The notes under the pieces are model-generated. The model was not told the origin of the DNA and ran no database searches. It saw only the letters and a list, made by a program, of their open reading frames with translations. 64,000 nt of DNA from Marinoscillum pacificum (GTDB taxonomy: Bacteria > Bacteroidota > Bacteroidia > Cytophagales > Cyclobacteriaceae). Within the stretch, counting starts at the first letter, position 1, and each line of letters starts with the position of its first letter. The stretch is taken from positions 62,001-126,000 of the forward strand of contig NZ_JAMZMJ010000006.1 of NCBI RefSeq assembly GCF_024714495.1, given 5' to 3'. Positions 1 to 10,006 of the stretch are shown in pieces. The position numbers and the translations under genes are program-made.

Positions 1-372
1 GAAGGACAAATTTCTAACCAGATCAGACATGACGAGGATGGAATCCTTACTGCTTATGAAGCAATGAACTTGAAATTGGATGGTACTGAATTGGTTGTAC
101 TATCAGCTTGTGAAACTGGCCTTGGTGAAGTAAAAAATGGTGAAGGTGTTTATGGTCTTCAAAGAGCCTTCCAGGTAGCAGGAGCTGACGCAATCATCAT
201 GTCCATGTGGACGGTAGATGATGACGCCACGCAAGAATTGATGACCATCTTCTACGAGGAGTGGTTGAGTGGAAAAAACAAGCAAGATGCATTCATTACT
301 GCTCAGAAAAGACTGAAAGACAAATGGAAATCTCCGTATTACTGGGGAGCATTCGTCATGATCGGTAACTAA
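1..372 (+). CDS. CHAT-domain protein (C-terminal part, 5' end outside window)
   Basis: The reading frame is open from base 1 and ends in TAA at 372, so only the last 123 residues are present. The core '[14 protein letters not shown]' followed by '[14 protein letters not shown]', '[10 protein letters not shown]' and the ending '[10 protein letters not shown]' is the signature of the CHAT domain, a caspase/gingipain-like protease fold usually placed after tetratricopeptide repeats. The Cys in 'SACETG' is the expected nucleophile; its His partner would lie upstream of the window. Family members include cell-death-type proteases, but most bacterial CHAT proteins have unknown substrates. The next gene, a secreted metalloprotease, starts 41 bases downstream on the same strand. 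Confidence 0.88.
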   Translation, partial: EGQISNQIRHDEDGILTAYEAMNLKLDGTELVVLSACETGLGEVKNGEGVYGLQRAFQVAGADAIIMSMWTVDDDATQELMTIFYEEWLSGKNKQDAFITAQKRLKDKWKSPYYWGAFVMIGN

Positions 373-413
373 TAGTTAGACGAATTATAAGTTTTGCATA
401 ATGCAAACGCTAC

Positions 414-1628
414 ATGAAATTAAGTAGAAGATATGTCTTCGCTATCGTTTTGGCCGTTTCATCCTGCTTGCAGGGAAACGGCCAAAATGTTTATTGTGGG
501 TATGAAAATTTCCTCAATAGATATCAATTATCAGAGCAGGAATTGACTGATTCTAACCAACGAAACGTTGGCTACTTTTCTGAAAAATTTCAATACATCA
601 TACCTACAGTCATCCACGTGTTCCATGATTCAACTGCTGGCAAACTATCAGAAGCACAGGTTTTATCTGGATTAGAAATTCTCAATAATGATTTTGCCGG
701 CTTAAATGATGGTTGGGAGACTATCAGCCCAGAGTTTGATAGCATAAAGTCAACCTTAAATATCCGTTTCGTTTTAGCAAAAGTTGATCCCAATGGAGAA
801 TTCACAACCGGAATAGTTTATCACGAAGATCCTGATTTAGTTATTAGCGAAAAACGACCGTTTGAATACGCCTGGGACAATTTTAAATACTTCAATATTT
901 ATCTTCCTAAGTATGTTTACGAACCGGGCTCCAACTTTTCAGGATATACTTCTTATCCAAGTGAATACGTCAGTACAATAGGCGAAGATGGTATAGTCTT
1001 GAGTTCCGTGAGATGGGGTTTTGGAGATCAATCTGATCTGGAAATAGGAGATGACTGGGCCTCCATCAATACGCATGAAGCAGGGCATTGGCTCAACTTA
1101 AGACATACTTTTACTGGCGGTTGTGATGATGGTGACCTGGTAGATGACACCCCACCAACCTTAGGAGGATCTATTGAATTGGAAGGCTGCGAAAACAATG
1201 ACTTTAGCTGTGGAGTAAAGGTCAATGGTGAGAATTTCATGGATTATAATCATCGCTGTAAAAAGATGTTTACTAAAGGTCAGGTTCGGCGCATGCTTGA
1301 TGCATTGCAAGGACCTGCAAGACATCCTATTTGGCAAGAAGAAAACCTGGTAGCAACAGGACTTGGTGACTACTGGATAGAACCACTAAATATCGCTTCC
1401 TCAAAACCAATAATCTATCCGAACCCTGCATATGAAAATGTTAAAATCACTTGTGAAACACCATCCAAACTGAAGATTTACAGCTTTTCTGGAAACATAG
1501 TTCTTGACCAAAGTTTAAAAAAAGGAGAAAATAATGTTGATATCACATCACTGAAATTTGGCACTTATCTATACCAAATAACTGGAGGGAATACTTTTCA
1601 AACTGGTAAGCTTCTTTTATCAAAATAA
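414..1628 (+). CDS. Secreted M43-family zinc metalloprotease with type IX sorting domain
   Basis: 404 residues. An N-terminal signal peptide (about residues 1-24) leads into a pappalysin-like (M43) catalytic domain. The zinc motif HEAGH is at residues 221-225 and continues as 'HWLNLRHTF'. The family Met-turn region follows as 'NFMDYNHRC' and 'FTKGQVRRM'. From about residue 335 ('YPNP') to the end there is a type A T9SS C-terminal sorting domain ('LKIYSFSG', 'GTYLYQI', ending 'GKLLLSK'). By family knowledge it should be exported, moved across the outer membrane by T9SS and attached to the surface or released. The substrate is unknown. It may be cotranscribed with the upstream CHAT gene. Confidence 0.92.
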   Translation: MKLSRRYVFAIVLAVSSCLQGNGQNVYCGYENFLNRYQLSEQELTDSNQRNVGYFSEKFQYIIPTVIHVFHDSTAGKLSEAQVLSGLEILNNDFAGLNDGWETISPEFDSIKSTLNIRFVLAKVDPNGEFTTGIVYHEDPDLVISEKRPFEYAWDNFKYFNIYLPKYVYEPGSNFSGYTSYPSEYVSTIGEDGIVLSSVRWGFGDQSDLEIGDDWASINTHEAGHWLNLRHTFTGGCDDGDLVDDTPPTLGGSIELEGCENNDFSCGVKVNGENFMDYNHRCKKMFTKGQVRRMLDALQGPARHPIWQEENLVATGLGDYWIEPLNIASSKPIIYPNPAYENVKITCETPSKLKIYSFSGNIVLDQSLKKGENNVDITSLKFGTYLYQITGGNTFQTGKLLLSK

Positions 1629-1657
1629 CAGTGAGTTGAAATCTATAAACCATTATC

Positions 1658-1682
1658 TAACAAATATTTTATTCATTTGTTA
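1658..1682 (+). terminator. Weak hairpin downstream of the M43 protease
   Basis: A perfect 8-bp inverted repeat (TAACAAAT at 1658-1665, ATTTGTTA at 1675-1682) with a 9-nt loop lies in the 138-bp gap before the histidine kinase. There is no clear T-run after it, so it may be a weak terminator or only an AT-rich palindrome. Confidence 0.3.
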
Positions 1683-1766
1683 ATTCACTTGAAAGAAAGT
1701 TAAGGACAATATTTTTCAGTTGAAAACAACCAGATTTACTGCCCCTTTTTTTATTTTCATACTTTC

Positions 1767-3131
1767 ATGCCGGCGAACACGAAGGGAAAAAATCATTTAG
1801 AAAAAATTCTTTTTGAAATCATCTGTCTCATGATCATCATGGTTATGCTCCACGGAATGATTCAGGGACTTATTTTATTTAATGGAAATACCTTGTCGGT
1901 TGCAGAGTTTATAGTGGCCGTAATTTCGGCTTGCTTTTTTTACCTATCCCGATTCAAAAATAAATTTGAGCAGCTTCGGGTACCACTGGTTATTTTCACC
2001 AACATCTGTCTTATTTTTTTCTGGTTTTGGCTCTCCGGTTATATCGGCCCTACAGGAATAGGCGCTGTTGGAATTGGCATTATTTCCATCATTTTACTTC
2101 CCTCCAGATTCAGAGCAACTTTTTTAGTGATCAATTTCGCATTGCTCATTTTGCTGGTTATTCTTCAGGACCAAACAGACTGGGTTCAAACTCAGATAGG
2201 TGATTATGAAACGCTTCCCTATGACTATCTGGTCATACTTTTCGCTGTGCTTATCATTGTCAATTACCTGAAAACCGAATATGATAAAGAACGAAAAGTT
2301 GTTATCCAGCAGAATAAAGAACTTGATTTTTTAAATAAGAGTCTGGAAGAAGCAAATAGAGACAAACAGGAAACCATTTTGACTCTTCAAAATACTCAGT
2401 CTAAACTCATTGACTCAGAAAAAATGGCCTCTGTTGGGAGACTTACAGCAGGCTTAGCACATGAACTCAATAACCCGCTAAACTTCATAGGAGGTAATGT
2501 TCAGCCTATCCTCAATGACCTTGAAGACATTAAAGAATCAATGTCAGAGGAAATGAGAGCCAAAAACAAAGATACCTTTGACGAAATAGAACAACTATTA
2601 GATAATGTTCTCTCCGGTTCAAAAAGAGCAACAGATGTGATCAGTAATCTGTTGAAAATATCTCCAAGAGGACAAGATGACAATATTTCTACGGTATTGC
2701 TGAATGACTTATTAAACAGGACATGCCTTCTGATCAAAAACGCTCATCCAGATGTCGTTTTCACTACTAGTTTTGAGGATACGGTGTATGTAAGTGCCAA
2801 TTCTATTGAAATCAACCAGGTGTTGCTCAATATTCTGAAAAATGCTGTAGACTCACTTCCACCCAAACGAGCACGAATAAGTATCAAGTTATTTATGGAA
2901 AACTCTATCGCCATCATTGAGATTTGTGATAATGGCAGGGGAATTCCTGTACAATTCCGTTCTCAGATTTTTGAACCTTTTTTTACAACTAAAGAGGAAG
3001 GAAAGGGTACAGGACTAGGGCTCTACATCTCTTATGGAATCATCAAAAAACATGATGGAGAAATCACATATCATGCATTGGAAAGGGGATCGTGTTTTAG
3101 AATTTCTTTACCCGCGGTTCTAGAAGTGTGA
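1767..3131 (+). CDS. Membrane sensor histidine kinase
   Basis: 454 residues. The first about 165 residues hold roughly six hydrophobic segments with no recognisable extracellular sensor. A short coiled coil follows (about 170-215), then a HisKA dimerisation domain with the phospho-acceptor in 'GLAHELNNPL' (His232). The HATPase_c domain has an N-box ('NQVLLNILKNAVDS'), 'DNGRGIP' and 'GKGTGLGLYIS'. It should autophosphorylate on His232 and pass phosphate to a response regulator. None is adjacent, so it is an orphan kinase here. The sensed signal cannot be read from the sequence. The ATG at 1767 gives a normal charged-then-hydrophobic N-terminus. Confidence 0.9.
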   Translation: MPANTKGKNHLEKILFEIICLMIIMVMLHGMIQGLILFNGNTLSVAEFIVAVISACFFYLSRFKNKFEQLRVPLVIFTNICLIFFWFWLSGYIGPTGIGAVGIGIISIILLPSRFRATFLVINFALLILLVILQDQTDWVQTQIGDYETLPYDYLVILFAVLIIVNYLKTEYDKERKVVIQQNKELDFLNKSLEEANRDKQETILTLQNTQSKLIDSEKMASVGRLTAGLAHELNNPLNFIGGNVQPILNDLEDIKESMSEEMRAKNKDTFDEIEQLLDNVLSGSKRATDVISNLLKISPRGQDDNISTVLLNDLLNRTCLLIKNAHPDVVFTTSFEDTVYVSANSIEINQVLLNILKNAVDSLPPKRARISIKLFMENSIAIIEICDNGRGIPVQFRSQIFEPFFTTKEEGKGTGLGLYISYGIIKKHDGEITYHALERGSCFRISLPAVLEV

Positions 3132-3183
3132 ACAAACTCGATTGAATTTTGATTATAGTGGTAAATAAACCTACACGATTACC

Positions 3184-4059
3184 ATGAAACTCAACATTTA
3201 CACAGTTCCTCTCTTTGCATTATTGTTACTAGGGGGTATTGGATTAAATCCAAAAACGACCAAATCAAACACTGATAAATTAGATGCCGGGATAACTCAG
3301 TGCCACATTACTACCCAGGCATTTGCAGCATTGGGAGATGACGAGACCTTCCTATCTGAACATGAAAAACCCGTTCCGTTTACATATCAAGGCCCTGGAG
3401 AAATGATTACTTATGATGTTCCAGGTGGACAAAAAGCCAACGCTTTCATGATCAAATCTGCAAAACCTTCCAAAGACTATCTATTTGTAGTCCATGAGTG
3501 GTATGGCCTGAATGCCTATGTCAAAAATGAATCAGCAAAGTTTGCAGAGCGATTTCCGCAGATGAATGTAATCGCGCTTGATCTATATGATGGCAAGGTT
3601 GCTGACAATAGTGAAGATGCTGGTAAATACATGCAATCTGTAAAAACGGAAAGAGCATTGGCTATCATCAATGCCGCACAAGATTTCGTTGGTAAAAAAG
3701 CAAATATCTACACCGTGGGTTGGTGCTTTGGAGGCGGTTGGTCGCTTCAAACTGCCATTGAAATGGGCGATCAGGCAAAAGCAGCGGTAATGTTCTACGG
3801 AATGCCAGAAAAAGATATGGATCGATTAAAAACACTAAAATGTGATGTATTGGCCATTTTCGCTGAACAAGATAAATGGATCAGTCCAGCAGTAGCTGCT
3901 GAGTTCGAAACAGCCATGTCCAAAATCGACAATAAATTGGTTTTAAAGTCTTATGACGCAGATCATGGTTTTGCGAATCCTAGCAATCCGAAATTCAACG
4001 AAGAAGCAGCAAGTGATGCTTACGACAACATGTTTGAGTTTGTAAGTGCGAGAAGATAA
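3184..4059 (+). CDS. Dienelactone hydrolase family protein, exported
   Basis: 291 residues with an N-terminal hydrophobic signal-like segment (about 1-22), so probably periplasmic. It has the alpha/beta-hydrolase fold of the dienelactone hydrolase family. The nucleophile elbow is 'GWCFGGGW' with Cys181, the acid is probably Asp230 in 'AEQDKW', and the base is His261 in 'DADHGFANP'. The complete Cys-Asp-His triad suggests an active hydrolase. Most family members outside chloroaromatic pathways have unknown ester or lactone substrates, and nothing nearby suggests a degradation pathway. A good terminator follows, so the gene is probably a single-gene transcript. Confidence 0.88.
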   Translation: MKLNIYTVPLFALLLLGGIGLNPKTTKSNTDKLDAGITQCHITTQAFAALGDDETFLSEHEKPVPFTYQGPGEMITYDVPGGQKANAFMIKSAKPSKDYLFVVHEWYGLNAYVKNESAKFAERFPQMNVIALDLYDGKVADNSEDAGKYMQSVKTERALAIINAAQDFVGKKANIYTVGWCFGGGWSLQTAIEMGDQAKAAVMFYGMPEKDMDRLKTLKCDVLAIFAEQDKWISPAVAAEFETAMSKIDNKLVLKSYDADHGFANPSNPKFNEEAASDAYDNMFEFVSARR

Positions 4060-4074
4060 TTAACGATCAATGTT

Positions 4075-4113
4075 CTGGGTTTTAGGTCTTAATCCTAAAA
4101 CTCAGGGCTTTTG
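4075..4113 (+). terminator. Rho-independent terminator after the dienelactone hydrolase
   Basis: A 12-bp stem (4075-4086 with 4094-4105, one G-U pair) closes a 7-nt loop and is followed by a short T-rich tract (GGCTTTTG). It also separates this gene from the convergent STAS-like gene on the minus strand. Confidence 0.75.
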
Positions 4114-4124
4114 TAATTACTTGA

Positions 4125-4478
4125 TTAGGAAACCAACCAGTCTTTAGCCGCTTCCACATCATCAAAAGCGCGAGCATTATTTCCGGATACTCTGTTGAAA
4201 GCATTAAAAAGCACTTTTTTAGCACCCGTGATTCCAACGGCAGCTCGTTTTATTGTTAAATGCTTGGTTCTTTTGCCACTCTCCTTGGCCTTATCCACCA
4301 CTGCGGAGACCGCAAAGACATCAGTCATATTGGAAAGTCGTAACATTGGCCTGTTTTCTTTCAAAGCAAAATCTGTGGCTTTATCCATTTCTTCCAGGAT
4401 TTCATTTTCTTTCATTCCCTGATAATCCACATAAAGAATTTCTTTGCCCTTATGGTTAATAATACTATGTCCGGCCAT
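4125..4478 (-). CDS. Small STAS/SpoIIAA-like protein, function unknown
   Basis: 117 residues, no signal peptide or membrane segment. The layout (an N-terminal strand 'KEILYVDYQGM', helix 'ENEILEEMDKATDFA', strand 'PMLRLSNMTDV', then 'AVGITGAKKVLFNAFN' and a final 'FDDVEAAKDWL') resembles the SpoIIAA/STAS-like single-domain proteins often annotated as hypothetical in Bacteroidota. The last motif is typical of the final helix of that fold. No catalytic residues are evident. It is convergent with the dienelactone hydrolase and divergent from polA. The family call is tentative; the gene itself looks real because the protein is coherent and well composed. Confidence 0.65.
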   Translation of the reverse strand: MAGHSIINHKGKEILYVDYQGMKENEILEEMDKATDFALKENRPMLRLSNMTDVFAVSAVVDKAKESGKRTKHLTIKRAAVGITGAKKVLFNAFNRVSGNNARAFDDVEAAKDWLVS

Positions 4479-4664
4479 ATTAGTTATATTTTGACCTTAT
4501 AAGTATAATTTGAAAGTTGACGATTTGCAAAAAAGATGCGATTAGCATCAAATTCTTGTCTATTAAGTTTTTAAACCTCTGATATTCCGAAGGATTTAAG
4601 TCAACTATTTTCCTTCGATCCAAAAACTAGAGCAAAATACTGACCGTCTTCTTACCTTTACTCT

Positions 4665-7433
4665 ATGAGTGAAAAGAAGACCCTGTACCTATTAGATGCC
4701 TTGGCACTGATCTATCGTGCCCATTTCGCCCTGAGCAAAAACCCAAGAATTACTTCTACCGGAATTAATACCGGAGCCATTATGGGCTTCACCAATTCCG
4801 TATTGGAGATATTGACCAAGAGAAATCCAACTCATATAGGTGTAGCATTCGATACGCATGCACCGACATTTAGACATATAGAATACACGGAGTACAAAGC
4901 CAATCGAGAGGCGCAGCCTGAAGAAATCGCAGTGGCTATTCCGTATTGTAAAAAGATTTTGCAAGGGATGAACATTCCTATTCTGGAATTGGATGGCTAT
5001 GAGGCTGATGACTTGATCGGAACATTGGCTAAAAAAGCTGCTAGAGAAAACTTTGAGGTGTACATGATGACACCTGATAAGGATTATGCACAGTTAGTTG
5101 AAGAGAATATTTACCTGTATAAGCCTGCGTATATGGGGAACGCTGTGGACATTTTAGGTATTCCTGAAGTCTGTGCAAAATTCGATATTGACCATGTAGA
5201 TCAAGTTAGAGATGTATTGGGACTGAAGGGTGACGCTGTAGATAATATTCCTGGTGTACCAGGAGTAGGTGACAAAACTGCTTCCAAACTGCTCAAAGAA
5301 TACGGCACCGTTGAAAATATTGTAGCCAATGCCGATCAGCTGAAAGGCGCACTCCAAAAGAAAATCATTGAGTTTGGAGAACAGGGGATCTTCTCTAAAA
5401 AATTAGCCACTATTGAAATCAACTCACCAATTGATTTTGATGAAGAGCTATTAACTAGAAAAGAGCCTAGCAAGGACCATCTGGTTCCTTTGTTTGAGGA
5501 ATTGGAACTTCGCACTATCGCCAAGAGAATTTTCGTAGACCAGGTAACTGGAAAACCTGCCAAAGACGAATCACAACTTGGTCTATTTGGCGGTGGAGCA
5601 GCAACAGAGCTAGAAACTACCAAATCAACGTTTGATGCGGATAAAAGCAAGTATCACCTAGTGAAAACCAAGGAAGAACGTGCTGATCTCATTAAAAAAC
5701 TGGAAGCAGCGAAAGAAATCTGTTTTGACACAGAGACAGATAGTTTGGAAACTCGTGAAGCCAAACTAGTTGGGGTGGCTTTCTCCATTAAAAAGGATGA
5801 AGGATATTTCGTGTTAATTCCGGAAGATGATGCTGAAGCTAAAAGCATTATCACAGAGTTTAAAGAGCTATTGGAGAATGATCAAACGATCAAAATCGGT
5901 CAAAACCTGAAATACGACATCCAGGTCCTTCGCAATTATGACATCCATGTCAAAGGTAAAATCTTTGATACCATGCTGGCTCATTACTTGATAGATCCAG
6001 AAACGCAACATGGTATGGATATCATGGCTGAAAACTATCTGGATTACAAACCTGTAAAATTCACTGATCTAGTAGGAACTGGTAAGAAGCAAAAATCAAT
6101 TCGCGAGGTAGATGAGCAGGACTTGAAAAATTATGCCTGTGAAGATGCCGACATCACCCTTCAGCTGAAAGAAAAACTCGAGCCAGAAATTGCCGATCGA
6201 AAACTGGAAAGCTTACTACATGATGTAGAAGCCCCACTTTCTTTTGTATTGGCCGATATGGAATACGAAGGCGTAAAGATTGATGAAGAAGCATTAGCTA
6301 GTATGTCTAAGGAACTCGAGACTGAAAGCTTGAGAGTTCAAACTGAAATTTTTGAAATAGCTGGTCAGGAGTTTAATATCGGTTCACCTAAGCAATTGGG
6401 AGAAATCCTATTTGATAAACTGAAACTGGTTGATAAACCGAAGAAGACCAAGACCGGGCAGTATGCCACTGGCGAAGAGATTTTATCCAAACTAGCTGAT
6501 GAGCATGCTATTGCTGCTAAAATCCTGGAATTCAGAGAATACAATAAGCTAAAATCAACCTATGTGGATGCGCTCCCAAAAATGGTGAGCGTTGCAGATG
6601 GAAAAGTACATACGGATTATCGTCAGACCATTGCTGCTACTGGTAGATTGAGCTCAAATAATCCAAACCTCCAGAATATTCCGATCAGAACGGCAAAAGG
6701 TCGTGAAATCAGAAAGGCGTTTATTCCTAGAAATGACGAGTATGTGATTATGTCTGCCGATTATTCGCAGATTGAGCTACGCATCATGGCAGCTTTCTCT
6801 GGTGACGAAAGTATGGTGGAAGCCTTCAAAAGCGGAGTAGATATTCATAGCAATACAGCAAGTAAGGTATTCAAAGTGCCTTTGGAAGAAGTAGATTCTA
6901 ATATGCGTCGCAAGGCTAAAGAAGTCAACTTTGGTATCATATATGGTATTTCTGCTTTCGGATTAAGCCAAAACCTGAACATCCCGAGATCAGAGGCTTC
7001 TGAAATTATCTCTGCATATTTTGAGCAATTCCCAAAAGTGAAGACCTACATGGACAAAACCATCGAAAAAGCGCACGAGGATGAGTATGTGGAAACTATT
7101 CTAGGTAGAAGAAGATATCTCCGTGATATCAACACCAAGAACTTTACGCAGAGAGGATTTGCAGAACGAAATGCTATCAACGCTCCGATTCAAGGTAGTG
7201 CTGCGGACATGATTAAAATGGCCATGATCAAAATTCATGATTGGATGAAGCAAGAAAACCTGAAGTCCAAAATGATCATGCAAGTACATGATGAATTGGT
7301 ATTCGATGCTCACAAGAATGAGCTAGACCTTCTGATCAAAAAAGTAGATGAGTTCATGAAAACCGCAATTGAGTTGGATGTACCAATGGAGATCGGAATT
7401 GGTAGTGGAAGCAACTGGTTAGAAGCACACTAA
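4665..7433 (+). CDS. polA: DNA polymerase I
   Basis: 922 residues with all three domains. The 5'-nuclease domain (about 1-290) has 'YEADDLIGTL', 'TPDKDYAQLV' and the helix-hairpin-helix 'IPGVPGVGDKTASKLL'. The 3'-5' proofreading domain (about 325-510) keeps all exo motifs: 'FDTETDSLE', 'GQNLKYDIQ' and 'YACEDADIT', so proofreading should be active. The polymerase domain carries motif A 'SADYSQIELR' (Asp699), motif B 'RRKAKEVNFGIIYG' and motif C 'VHDELVFD' (Asp876). The protein fills gaps and removes RNA primers during replication and repair. The M1 aminopeptidase gene starts 15 bases downstream and is probably cotranscribed. Confidence 0.98.
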   Translation: MSEKKTLYLLDALALIYRAHFALSKNPRITSTGINTGAIMGFTNSVLEILTKRNPTHIGVAFDTHAPTFRHIEYTEYKANREAQPEEIAVAIPYCKKILQGMNIPILELDGYEADDLIGTLAKKAARENFEVYMMTPDKDYAQLVEENIYLYKPAYMGNAVDILGIPEVCAKFDIDHVDQVRDVLGLKGDAVDNIPGVPGVGDKTASKLLKEYGTVENIVANADQLKGALQKKIIEFGEQGIFSKKLATIEINSPIDFDEELLTRKEPSKDHLVPLFEELELRTIAKRIFVDQVTGKPAKDESQLGLFGGGAATELETTKSTFDADKSKYHLVKTKEERADLIKKLEAAKEICFDTETDSLETREAKLVGVAFSIKKDEGYFVLIPEDDAEAKSIITEFKELLENDQTIKIGQNLKYDIQVLRNYDIHVKGKIFDTMLAHYLIDPETQHGMDIMAENYLDYKPVKFTDLVGTGKKQKSIREVDEQDLKNYACEDADITLQLKEKLEPEIADRKLESLLHDVEAPLSFVLADMEYEGVKIDEEALASMSKELETESLRVQTEIFEIAGQEFNIGSPKQLGEILFDKLKLVDKPKKTKTGQYATGEEILSKLADEHAIAAKILEFREYNKLKSTYVDALPKMVSVADGKVHTDYRQTIAATGRLSSNNPNLQNIPIRTAKGREIRKAFIPRNDEYVIMSADYSQIELRIMAAFSGDESMVEAFKSGVDIHSNTASKVFKVPLEEVDSNMRRKAKEVNFGIIYGISAFGLSQNLNIPRSEASEIISAYFEQFPKVKTYMDKTIEKAHEDEYVETILGRRRYLRDINTKNFTQRGFAERNAINAPIQGSAADMIKMAMIKIHDWMKQENLKSKMIMQVHDELVFDAHKNELDLLIKKVDEFMKTAIELDVPMEIGIGSGSNWLEAH

Positions 7434-7448
7434 TTAAGAATAAGATCT

Positions 7449-10001
7449 ATGAATAAACTGGTATGGATGCTTTTGATAGCATCAGTGATGGTGGCTTGTT
7501 CTGAGCCAAAAGAAAATCTGTTGGATGTGGGCATACCACTCAAAATGGCAGAATATCGAAAGGAACAGGTCTCCAATATCAACTACCAGTTATCATTCAA
7601 CATTCCTGAAGAACTGACTGATCCGGTCAGTTCTTCATTAGTACTCACACTGAAAGTTCATAACCTGGATCATCCGCTTTATCTGGATTTCAATGCTCCA
7701 AAAACCTTGTTGCTTTCCTTAAAAGTCAATGGAAAAGATGAGGTAATTGATCATCGACAAGAGCATTTGATTATTGATCCTTCTCTCCTGAAAATCGGGG
7801 CAAATGAAATAAACATTCAATTCAACGCTGGTGAACAATCTTTGAATAGAAATGAAGATTTTCTCTATACACTTCTAGTTCCAGACAGGGCGAGCACACT
7901 GTTCCCATGCTTTGACCAACCCAACTTAAAGGCGACTTATGACCTAACCATAACTACTCCCGAAGGCTGGGAAGCATTAGCAGGAGGTCCGTTAAAAAAT
8001 TCTTCAAGTTCAGAAGGAAGAAAATCTTACGCTTTTGAAAAAAGTGATCCGATGAGCACTTACCTCTTCTCATTCGTCGTTGGGAAGTTCCAAAAAACAG
8101 AAGATGAACGAGCAAATCGTTTAATGCTCATGCTTTACCGGGAAACTGACTCTACCAAAGTAGCTCTGAGTATTCCAAAAGTGATGGATCATCATGCTGA
8201 AGCGCTAAGCTTTCTGGAAGATTATACCAACTATCCATTCCCATTTAAGAAGTTAGACTTTGCTGCTATTCCTGGATTTCAATATGGTGGAATGGAGCAT
8301 GTCGGCGCTATTCAATATCGGGAGTCATCCCTATTTTTAGATGAAAGTGCTACTGACTCCAGAAAGTTAGGCCGAGCAAAACTCATTGCCCATGAAACGG
8401 CACATATGTGGTTTGGTGACCTGGTGACCATGGATTGGTTTAGCGATGTGTGGATGAAAGAAGTTTTTGCCAATTTCATGGCAGACAAAATCGTGAATCC
8501 AGCCTTCCCAGAGATTAATCATTCGCTGAATTTCTTCACCACACATTACGCGTCGGCATACTCTGAAGACAGAACTCAAGGCAGCAACCCAATTCGACAG
8601 CCTCTGGACAACCTGAAAAATGCAGGTACACTTTACGGCCGCATCATTTACAACAAAGCGCCAATCATGATGCGTCAATTAGAGACATTGGTTGGTGAAG
8701 AGCCATTTCGACAGGGTATTGAAGAGTACATGAAGTCTTTCGCCTATGACAATGCCACCTGGAATGATTTGGTTTCGATCCTGGATCGAAAAACAGAAAC
8801 CGACCTTCTGAAATGGAGTGAAGTTTGGGTCAATCAATCAGGTCGGCCTGTTATTGAATCAACTATCAGCTATGATAATGGTAAAATATCCAACTTTCAG
8901 CTTAGCCAACAAGCAGAAAATGGATCGGAATTGCTCTGGCCTCAAGTTTTCACTGTTGATTTTATCTATGAAGATGAAGTGACAACACTTGATGTTTCCA
9001 TCAATGATCAAATCTTGGAAATCAAAGAAGCAATTGGTTTAGAACAGCCAAAATTCATCATTTACAATGCGAATGGATTGGGGTATGGTGTATTTCCTGT
9101 AGAAGAAAATAGCTTGGAGTTAGTCCCAACCTTAAAAGATGAAGTAGCAAGAGCTTCTGCTTACACGAATGTATACGAAAACATACTTTCAGGAAATATT
9201 GAGACTTCTTTAGGCATCAAAGTCTACATGGAAAGTCTAAAAACGGAAGAGAACGAATTGTTGCTCTCCTTGATTACATCAAAACTCAGCCATCTATACT
9301 GGCATTATTTATCACCTGAAGAAAGAGCTGAATTTCAATCGAATTTAGAGGATATCCTCCTCTCTGAACTGCAGAAAGATCGTCTTGCCAATGAGAAAAA
9401 AGTACTTTTCGGTCTTTATGAGAGCATTGCTTATTCTGGGAAGGGAAAAGAAAAGCTCTACAAGATTTGGAGTAAATCCGAAAAGGTAGAAAATCTGAAA
9501 TTAAACCAGGACGATTTTACCGGATTAGCCATGATATTGGCATTGTATGAACATTCAGAGGCCATCCAGATCTTGAGTACCGCTAAATCACAACTCATCA
9601 ACAATGATAAAATCAAGAGATTTGAATTTATAGAACCCGCTCTTTCTTCTGATGAATCGGTAAGAGACGCATTTTTCATCTCCCTAAAGGATGCAAAGAA
9701 CAGAGAAAAAGAATCCTGGGTGCTGACAGCAAGTGATTACATTCATCATCCACTGCGTCATGAGTCCTCAAAGAAACATCTTCGCTTATCCCTTGATTTG
9801 CTACAAGACATTCAATTAACAGGAGATATTTTCTTTCCGAAGAGATGGTTGGTTTCTACAATTGGTCAGTACCAGTCACCAGACGCTTATCAAGAATTAA
9901 CAGCATTCTTGAACGACAACCCGAATTACAATGAAGTACTGAAAAAGAAATTATTGCAGGCTTCTGATGATTTAATTCGGTACAACTCGCTCGGCTTTTG
10001 A
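7449..10001 (+). CDS. M1-family aminopeptidase, lipoprotein
   Basis: 850 residues. The N-terminus has a lipoprotein signal with lipobox 'VMVACS', so the enzyme is likely anchored in the envelope. The gluzincin core is complete: HETAH at residues 315-319, then 'MWFGDLVTM' and 'WMKEVFANF', which supplies the third zinc ligand. A conserved Tyr lies in 'YNKAPIMM'. The exopeptidase motif reads 'GGMEH' instead of the textbook GAMEN; the key Glu is kept. It should remove N-terminal residues from peptides. A long helical C-terminal region (about 540-850) matches the usual M1 layout. It follows polA by 15 bases. Confidence 0.93.
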   Translation: MNKLVWMLLIASVMVACSEPKENLLDVGIPLKMAEYRKEQVSNINYQLSFNIPEELTDPVSSSLVLTLKVHNLDHPLYLDFNAPKTLLLSLKVNGKDEVIDHRQEHLIIDPSLLKIGANEINIQFNAGEQSLNRNEDFLYTLLVPDRASTLFPCFDQPNLKATYDLTITTPEGWEALAGGPLKNSSSSEGRKSYAFEKSDPMSTYLFSFVVGKFQKTEDERANRLMLMLYRETDSTKVALSIPKVMDHHAEALSFLEDYTNYPFPFKKLDFAAIPGFQYGGMEHVGAIQYRESSLFLDESATDSRKLGRAKLIAHETAHMWFGDLVTMDWFSDVWMKEVFANFMADKIVNPAFPEINHSLNFFTTHYASAYSEDRTQGSNPIRQPLDNLKNAGTLYGRIIYNKAPIMMRQLETLVGEEPFRQGIEEYMKSFAYDNATWNDLVSILDRKTETDLLKWSEVWVNQSGRPVIESTISYDNGKISNFQLSQQAENGSELLWPQVFTVDFIYEDEVTTLDVSINDQILEIKEAIGLEQPKFIIYNANGLGYGVFPVEENSLELVPTLKDEVARASAYTNVYENILSGNIETSLGIKVYMESLKTEENELLLSLITSKLSHLYWHYLSPEERAEFQSNLEDILLSELQKDRLANEKKVLFGLYESIAYSGKGKEKLYKIWSKSEKVENLKLNQDDFTGLAMILALYEHSEAIQILSTAKSQLINNDKIKRFEFIEPALSSDESVRDAFFISLKDAKNREKESWVLTASDYIHHPLRHESSKKHLRLSLDLLQDIQLTGDIFFPKRWLVSTIGQYQSPDAYQELTAFLNDNPNYNEVLKKKLLQASDDLIRYNSLGF

Positions 10002-10006
10002 TTATT

